This document shows, piece after piece, positions 31,233 to 36,630 of a stretch of DNA of 36,630 nt. Under the pieces are notes generated by a model. That model saw only the letters and a list, made by a program, of their open reading frames with translations. It made no database searches and was not told the origin of the DNA. Location: positions 2,203-38,832 of the forward strand of contig DKNM01000022.1 of NCBI GenBank assembly GCA_002470695.1, in the 5' to 3' direction. Made by a program: the position numbers and the translations under genes. Numbering within the stretch: the stretch's first letter is position 1; each line of letters starts with the position of its first letter. The stretch comes from Candidatus Neomicrothrix sp. UBA7388 (lineage in GTDB: Bacteria; Actinomycetota; Acidimicrobiia; Acidimicrobiales; Poriferisodalaceae).

Positions 31233-32972
31233 TCAAAGGGTTTCCGGAATCACTTTTAAGCCAAGCTCTTCAAGCTGAGCCTCGTCAATGGAAGTGGGCG
31301 CTTCCGTTAGCGGGTCAGTGCCAGATTGACTCTTGGGGAAAGCTATGACTTCTCGGATATTTTCTTCCCCCACTAGTAATGCGGCTAAACGGTCTATTCC
31401 GAATGCGAAGCCCGCATGTGGCGGCGCTCCGTAGCGGAAAGCGTCCATGAGAAATCCGAACTTGACTTGGGACTCCTCTTCGCCGATACCTAGCAAATTA
31501 AAGATTTGTTGTTGGATCTCTCTCTGATGGATTCGAACACTTCCCGACCCTAACTCCCAACCATTCAGCACCAAGTCGTACGCTTGGGACCTCACTTTCA
31601 ATAGATCTTGAGCATCTGAGCTTGCTGAAAGCATCGCGAGATCATCTTCGTGAGGCATGGTGAAGGGATGGTGAGCAGGGGTTGGGTTTCCTTGATCATC
31701 AACCTCTTCGAAAAGGGGGAAATCAACTACCCAAACAAAGTGAAAACCGCCTTCGTTTACAGGCGGGCGTCCCAGTTCGAGTCTCAGCAATCCAAGAACG
31801 TGCACGGCGCGCTTCCAGTCGTCCGCCACCAAGAAACATATGTCGCCTTCCTCGGCCTCGAGCTCACTCAGCATATAAGCGATCTCGCTCTCGCTCATGA
31901 ACTTGGCAACGGGTGAAGTGACTTCGCCCGCTTCGCCAACTTTGACCCAAACCAGCCCCTTTGCTCCCCAGTTTTTGGCTTTATCGGTTAACTGATCGAG
32001 CTGATTTCTTCCTAAGTCGCTTCCACCTTCGACTTTGAGACCCTTAATGCAGGGCGCCTTAAAAGCGTTGAAGTCCGTTTCACTGAAAATTGCAGTCAGG
32101 TCTACCAACTCAAGTCCAAATCGAATGTCCGGCTTGTCTGAGCCGTATTTGTTCATGGCTTCCAACCAGGAGATTTCTGGAATTGGCCCTGGGCGCTCTC
32201 CGGTAATCGTTTCTGCAGCTTCGCTCACTGCCTGGGAAATGACTTCCCTTACCGTTTCGCCGTCGGCGAAACTCATTTCCATATCTAGTTGAGAGAACTC
32301 GAATTGCCTATCTGCTCGAAGGTCCTCATCTCTCATACACCGAGCTATTTGGTAGTACCGATCAATCCCTCCAACCATGCATAATTGTTTAAATAGCTGA
32401 GGGCTTTGAGGTAAAGCGTAAAAATTTCCTGGGCTTAATCGACTTGGTACAACAAAATCTCGAGCGCCTTCTGGGGTCGAAGCAATCAACATCGGGGTTT
32501 CGACTTCGACGAACTCTTGAGCATCCATCGCTCGTCGGATAGAAGCGTTAATAGCAGATCGACTTCGGAGATTTCGCTGCATTCGACTGTTGCGCAAGTC
32601 AAGATAGCGGTGCCGAATGCGGATTGTCTCGTCTACTTCGACGCGACCATCGATTTGAAAAGGTGGAGGCTCTGCTCGCGAGAGGATCTCGACGCTCGCG
32701 TCACCGATTTCGACTGAACCTGTAGGGAGTTCGGAGTTGATCGTTTCAGCTGGGCGCGCCCTGATGGTCCCAGTGACTGATAACACGTACTCGTTCCGAA
32801 TGTCGTGGGCGTGGTCGACAACGCATTGAATGATTCCTGTGCGGTCCCTTAAATCTACGAAGGCTAGATGTTCGCCATGTTCGCGTCTTTTAGACACCCA
32901 CCCGCAGACGGTAACCGTTCTGCCAATGTCTGCATCGGTGAGTCGGCCGCAATAATCGGTTCTTGTTGTCAT
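31233..32972 (-). CDS. aspS: Aspartyl-tRNA synthetase (bacterial type, possibly non-discriminating)
   Basis: AspS charges tRNA-Asp, and in many bacteria also tRNA-Asn for later amidation by GatCAB. The 579-residue bacterial-type enzyme has the OB-fold anticodon domain (CGWVSKRREHGEHLAFVDLRD), motif 2 (MRDEDLRADRQFEFSQLDME), the bacterial GAD insertion and motif 3 (GFAFGIDRLAALLVG). His32 in REHGE falls where non-discriminating enzymes usually have His and discriminating ones Leu; the second site carries Glu rather than Gly or Lys, so the call is tentative. GGAG lies 7 bases before the ATG. It follows hisS at 27 bases. Confidence 0.96.
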   Translation of the reverse strand: MTTRTDYCGRLTDADIGRTVTVCGWVSKRREHGEHLAFVDLRDRTGIIQCVVDHAHDIRNEYVLSVTGTIRARPAETINSELPTGSVEIGDASVEILSRAEPPPFQIDGRVEVDETIRIRHRYLDLRNSRMQRNLRSRSAINASIRRAMDAQEFVEVETPMLIASTPEGARDFVVPSRLSPGNFYALPQSPQLFKQLCMVGGIDRYYQIARCMRDEDLRADRQFEFSQLDMEMSFADGETVREVISQAVSEAAETITGERPGPIPEISWLEAMNKYGSDKPDIRFGLELVDLTAIFSETDFNAFKAPCIKGLKVEGGSDLGRNQLDQLTDKAKNWGAKGLVWVKVGEAGEVTSPVAKFMSESEIAYMLSELEAEEGDICFLVADDWKRAVHVLGLLRLELGRPPVNEGGFHFVWVVDFPLFEEVDDQGNPTPAHHPFTMPHEDDLAMLSASSDAQDLLKVRSQAYDLVLNGWELGSGSVRIHQREIQQQIFNLLGIGEEESQVKFGFLMDAFRYGAPPHAGFAFGIDRLAALLVGEENIREVIAFPKSQSGTDPLTEAPTSIDEAQLEELGLKVIPETL

Positions 32973-32999
32973 GAGCTTCTCCAGAGCCGTAGCTCGTAT

Positions 33000-34277
33000 T
33001 TAAGATTCGAGTCCGAGAATGAGTCGAACTTCGTTGACGATGTCGCTGCGTGGTATCGATATTTGGTCGGCTTCGTCATCTCGTAACTTTCTTAAGGTGA
33101 CCACTGATTCGCTCAGCTCCTGCTCCCCGACTATTAACGCAATAGCTGCACCAGATCTATCGGCACTTCGCATTTGACTCCGCATCGATCGCTGATCAAA
33201 GGATCGATCAGCTGCGATACCCGCTTCACGAAGCGAATTAGTCAGATCTCGGGCCGATGAGCCATCGGTAACGTCGATCACCCAAACCTCCGTTGTGGTC
33301 GGAGGGCTGGGAAAGGAACCTTCGGCGTCACATGCAAGTAAGAGGCGTTCAATACCTAGAGCAAATCCAATACCTGGCGTCGCTGGGCCTCCCAGCTGTT
33401 CGACAAGGCCGTTGTAGCGCCCTCCTCCGCATACGGTATTTTGAGCATTCTCAAGGGCCAAGCTTTGAAACTCAAAGGTTGTGTGCGTGTAGTAGTCAAG
33501 ACCACGCACTAATTTGGGCTCCAAAGCGAACGGGATGTTCAGAGCTTTAAGACCACTGGCTACCCGATCAAAGTGTCGCTCAGCATCAGTGCTCAAATAT
33601 TCCGTGATTAGGGGAGCTTCAGAGACCACTGCTAGAGTCGCTTCTCTCTTTGAGTCGAGAGCACGAAGTGGGTGGGTTTTTGCCTTTTCGCGATCGGCCG
33701 GGTCTATTTCCTCCAAACGATTCAGCAGAAACTCGCCCAGAGATTCTTGGTAGCGGCTTTTAGTCTCAGGATCACCCATCGAGTTCAACAAAAGCTGTGT
33801 TTCTCTCAGTCCTGCGCCTTGGAGCACGTTCCAAGCCAGAGCAATCACTTCTACATCGATATCAGGATCATCGGAACCAATAGCTTCGACGCCATATTGG
33901 TGGAATTGCCTAAAGCGCCCAGCCTGCGGCGCCTCATAGCGAAAATAGGGTCCGGTGTAATAGACCTTCCATGGCGTTAAGGGGCGGTGCTGAACAAAGG
34001 CCCTGCAGATGGCTGCCGTGCCCTCAGGCCTAAGAGCCATGGCTCGGTCACCGCGATCCAGAAATTCGTACATTTCTTTTCCGACTACGTCAGTGCCTTC
34101 ACCTATGCGGGAGAAGACCCCGACATCTTCGAAAATGGGGGTGTCTATCAAAGAGAATCCGAAACGCTCCGCTATTCGTCCAAGCTGTCTCGTTGCCTCA
34201 TTCCATCGCGCAGATTCTCCAGGAAGCAGGTCCTTGGTGCCGATGGGAGTTTGGAAGGTATTTGCCTTCTTTGACAT
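33000..34277 (-). CDS. hisS: Histidyl-tRNA synthetase
   Basis: HisS charges tRNA-His. The 425-residue class II synthetase has motif 1 (GFSLIDTPIFEDVGVF), motif 2 (MALRPEGTAAICRAFVQH), the two histidine-specific segments (LVRGLDYYTHTTFEF and CGGGRYNGLVEQLGG), motif 3 (GIGFALGIERLLLA) and a C-terminal anticodon-binding domain. No HisZ-like loss of motif is seen. The 111-base spacer from relA holds no clear T-box, promoter or terminator. The relA-hisS-aspS order is found across Actinobacteria. Confidence 0.96.
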   Translation of the reverse strand: MSKKANTFQTPIGTKDLLPGESARWNEATRQLGRIAERFGFSLIDTPIFEDVGVFSRIGEGTDVVGKEMYEFLDRGDRAMALRPEGTAAICRAFVQHRPLTPWKVYYTGPYFRYEAPQAGRFRQFHQYGVEAIGSDDPDIDVEVIALAWNVLQGAGLRETQLLLNSMGDPETKSRYQESLGEFLLNRLEEIDPADREKAKTHPLRALDSKREATLAVVSEAPLITEYLSTDAERHFDRVASGLKALNIPFALEPKLVRGLDYYTHTTFEFQSLALENAQNTVCGGGRYNGLVEQLGGPATPGIGFALGIERLLLACDAEGSFPSPPTTTEVWVIDVTDGSSARDLTNSLREAGIAADRSFDQRSMRSQMRSADRSGAAIALIVGEQELSESVVTLRKLRDDEADQISIPRSDIVNEVRLILGLES

Positions 34278-34388
34278 GAATCATCCGTGGGCGCGATTCG
34301 GGGATTGGGTTAGCTGCCCAGTGTCCCACCATCGTAGATGTTTCTGAGGCAAAGTCCCCTGCACTTTTTGATCTAGAGGAACGGATTT

Positions 34389-36614
34389 TTATGAAGGGGG
34401 CCTGACGCTATTGGGCATCACTCGGTGAGCATCGAAAACTCCTGGCACCTCTCGCACAGCCCCTAAAAGCTGTTCTAAAAGGGTTGGGTCTCCAACTTCA
34501 ATGTCGAATTGCAAAATGGACACTTGGTCATCACCGGTGAATGTTTGCGCACTTGAGATACTCAGATGATGGTCCGAAATTATCTCGACGACGTTCACTA
34601 AGAGACGGTCACGATCAAGAGCACGAACCTCAATACTGGTTCGGAATTGACCGGAAAAGGAAGCATCCCAGTCAACCTCGACTTGCCGTGCCCCAGAGTA
34701 GTCGGCAAGTTCTGAAGCGTTGGCGCAATCATCGCGGTGCACAGAGATCCCGCGGCCTTTTGTAACGAATCCAAGAATCTCATCGCCGGGCACAGGATTA
34801 CAACAACCAGCTAGTCGCACCAACGAGTCTTCGAATCCCTCAACATGCACGCCACTGGTGCGACGTCGACGCGAGCCACGATGCTGTGCAGGTTTTGCAG
34901 GCAGCCTTTGAGAGCTGTCTTCCCCCCGTAAATTAGCAACGAGACGTTTCGCAACTGAGGCCGCTTTGAGGTCTTCTTTTCCGACTGCTTCATAAAGGTC
35001 TGCTAATTCACCGCGATTGAATTGTTCAGCTACGTAGCGAAGTTCGTCACTCTCGATTAGCAGCTGAGCCCGGAGACCTTGGTCGCGAAGCGCTTCAATT
35101 ATGTCTTCGCGACCCTGCTCAAATAACTCTTCACGATCCGACTTAGCGAACCACTGCTTAATACCATTTCTCGCTTTGGGTGTTGTTGCTATTTCAAGCC
35201 ACTCGCGCGAGGGACCCGCACCATCGACCTTGGAAGTGAAAACTTCGATTGTGTCGCCGGACTGCAACTCACGGTCGAGCGGAACAAGCCTGCCATCGAT
35301 TTTGGCTCCGATTGTTGAGTTCCCGATGTCTGTGTGTATCGAATAGGCAAAGTCAATGGGTGTCGCTTGCGTGGCCAAAGTAACTACGTCGCCCTTTGGA
35401 GTAAATACGTAGACTTCATCTTGGTCGAGGTCCACAGCAAGAGTGCGCATAAATTCTTCTGGATCATCAGTTTCTGCTTGCCAGTCGACTATCTCATTTA
35501 ACCAAGGCATGTCCGCCCCAGACCCTTCCGACGGGTCTTTGTAGCGCCAGTGAGCGGCAACACCGTGTTCAGCCCGACGGTGCATATCTTCAGTCCGAAT
35601 CTGAACCTCCAAGCTCACACCTTGAGGACCAACCACAGTGGTGTGGAGCGACTGATAAAGGTTGAATTTGGGCATCGCTATGTAATCCTTGAACCTCCCA
35701 GCGACGGGCTTCCAAGTGCTGTGGATTGACCCCAAGGCTCCGTACGCGTCTCTGATAGAGGGGACGACGACTCTGACTCCGACTAAGTCAAATATGTCCT
35801 CGAAAGAGCGACCCTTAACGACCATCTTTTCGTAGACAGCCCAATGATGTTTTCTTCTGCCTGTCACGCTTGCATCTAGTGCAGCTTTGTCCAAACGCGT
35901 GCCAATGGTCTCCGAGACACCTTCAAGATAGGCCTCTTGAGCTGGCGCCCTTTCCGCGATCAAACGATCGATCTCTGCATAACGTTTGGGGTACAAGGCG
36001 GCGAAAGCCAAATCTTCGAGTTCGTTCCGTACTTCCTGCATTCCCAGTCGATGCGCCAATGGTGCATATACATCGAGCGTTTCACGGGCTATCTGCTCTT
36101 GTTTTGTCAATTGCAGAGCCCCAAGGGTTCTCATGTTGTGTAGTCGGTCTGCAAGCTTGATCAGCAGCACCCGCAAGTCCCGCGCCATTGCTACGAGCAT
36201 TTTTCGCAACGTTGCCGCTTGTTGCGCCTGCTTGGTGGCGAATCTAACGCGATCTAGTTTTGTTACTCCATCGACTATTGCTGCTACGTCATCGCCAAAT
36301 TCAGCTCGGATTTCAAGTAGCTCTATACCAGTGTCTTCAACGGCATCATGGAGAAGGGCTGCAGCAATCGAAACGTCGTCCAAACCCATTTCCGCAACGA
36401 CAGAAGCAACCGCTACCGGATGCAAAATGTAGGGCTCCCCTGACTTCCTTCTTTGGCCTTGGTGGGCTGCAAGCGCAGCCTCATAAGCTCGCACCAGCAA
36501 GTCAGCGGAACTTTTGGGCCATCGCGCTTTGTACCGATCTACGACCCCTTGAATTTCAGTATGAACAGGCGCTACCGATCGACGCCAAGGTAAAACCCTA
36601 GCTACAGCCGCCAT
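34389..36614 (-). CDS. relA: Bifunctional (p)ppGpp synthetase/hydrolase Rel
   Basis: Rel makes and degrades the stringent response alarmone ppGpp. The 741-residue protein has the complete order: HD hydrolase domain (His65, HD at 89-90, ED at 93-94, Asp155 in LADRLHNMRT), synthetase domain (RFKDYIAMPKFNLYQSLHT; Glu336 in EVQIRTEDMH), TGS domain (VYVFTPKGDVVTLATQATPIDFAY), the conserved-Cys region (LAGCCNPVPGDEI) and a C-terminal ACT domain. The RxKD form of the synthetase loop and the intact HD residues are those of bifunctional enzymes. The ATG lies 16 bases from the right window edge, with a weak GAGTGA before it; a start upstream of the window cannot be excluded. Confidence 0.96.
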   Translation of the reverse strand: MAAVARVLPWRRSVAPVHTEIQGVVDRYKARWPKSSADLLVRAYEAALAAHQGQRRKSGEPYILHPVAVASVVAEMGLDDVSIAAALLHDAVEDTGIELLEIRAEFGDDVAAIVDGVTKLDRVRFATKQAQQAATLRKMLVAMARDLRVLLIKLADRLHNMRTLGALQLTKQEQIARETLDVYAPLAHRLGMQEVRNELEDLAFAALYPKRYAEIDRLIAERAPAQEAYLEGVSETIGTRLDKAALDASVTGRRKHHWAVYEKMVVKGRSFEDIFDLVGVRVVVPSIRDAYGALGSIHSTWKPVAGRFKDYIAMPKFNLYQSLHTTVVGPQGVSLEVQIRTEDMHRRAEHGVAAHWRYKDPSEGSGADMPWLNEIVDWQAETDDPEEFMRTLAVDLDQDEVYVFTPKGDVVTLATQATPIDFAYSIHTDIGNSTIGAKIDGRLVPLDRELQSGDTIEVFTSKVDGAGPSREWLEIATTPKARNGIKQWFAKSDREELFEQGREDIIEALRDQGLRAQLLIESDELRYVAEQFNRGELADLYEAVGKEDLKAASVAKRLVANLRGEDSSQRLPAKPAQHRGSRRRRTSGVHVEGFEDSLVRLAGCCNPVPGDEILGFVTKGRGISVHRDDCANASELADYSGARQVEVDWDASFSGQFRTSIEVRALDRDRLLVNVVEIISDHHLSISSAQTFTGDDQVSILQFDIEVGDPTLLEQLLGAVREVPGVFDAHRVMPNSVRPPS

Positions 36615-36630
36615 TTGTTCACTCGCTCGT

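Noticed and set aside
34278..34388. T-box or other leader upstream of hisS
   Set aside because: The 111-base spacer has no AGGGTGGAACC-like T-box segment, no terminator with a T-run, and only a weak TGGG/CCCA pair.
1..36630. CRISPR array, tRNA or rRNA gene, insertion sequence, prophage or defence island
   Set aside because: No repeat-spacer pattern, cloverleaf, transposase, integrase or defence-type gene was seen; nearly all bases are inside housekeeping genes.

Overview
This window is a gene-dense stretch of actinobacterial chromosome. Thirty-six coding regions can be supported: two complete genes and one gene tail on the + strand at the left edge (1-2349), and 33 genes on the - strand (2342-36614). 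The - strand set reads as one long housekeeping block running from right to left. Lineage markers are mIHF (mihF) beside gmk, the rpoZ-coaBC-metK-priA order, a PriA without a Walker A motif, and the relA-hisS-aspS-rarA-alaS-ruvX-mltG-aro-pepP-efp-nusB order. In Mycobacterium the nusB end and the pyrR end of this block are far apart; here they are joined. Together with the moderate GC content, this suggests an uncultured, possibly marine, member of the Acidimicrobiia. That placement is inference, not proof.

Layout in the - strand transcription direction (right to left). (1) relA (ppGpp), hisS and aspS, rarA, two small membrane proteins, then alaS. (2) ruvX, mltG, aroE, aroB, aroQ, pepP-like peptidase, efp, nusB: envelope growth, shikimate pathway and translation. 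(3) The pyrimidine operon pyrR-pyrB-carA-carB-pyrD-pyrF, with a convincing PyrR-binding RNA loop in the pyrR leader. (4) mihF, gmk, rpoZ, coaBC, metK, priA, def, fmt, rsmB. (5) A small tail: YfcE-like phosphoesterase, COG3618 amidohydrolase and a GNAT acetyltransferase. These meet, tail to tail with an 8-base overlap, a + strand pair made of an amidase-signature hydrolase and an AHL-lactonase-like metallo-beta-lactamase-fold hydrolase.

The block is very compact, with many 4-base (ATGA/GTGA) or 1-base (TGATG) stop/start overlaps, so translation is probably coupled along it. No tRNA, rRNA, CRISPR array, insertion sequence, phage gene or toxin-antitoxin pair was seen, and no stretch over about 115 bases lacks a gene.

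The points worth attention are gaps and regulation rather than a new system. pyrC is absent from the pyr operon. aroC and aroK are absent between aroE and aroB, where a 115-base spacer carries two inverted repeats. A class 1B-type pyrD has no pyrK beside it. RsmB appears to lack about 50 residues of its linker region. The pyrR leader has a near-consensus PyrR hexaloop followed by a terminator-like hairpin inside the first pyrR codons. Several genes (alaS, mihF, aroB and the lactonase-like gene) have a TANNNT hexamer 6-7 bases before the start codon and no clear Shine-Dalgarno, which suggests leaderless mRNAs. I found no convincing undescribed multi-gene system.
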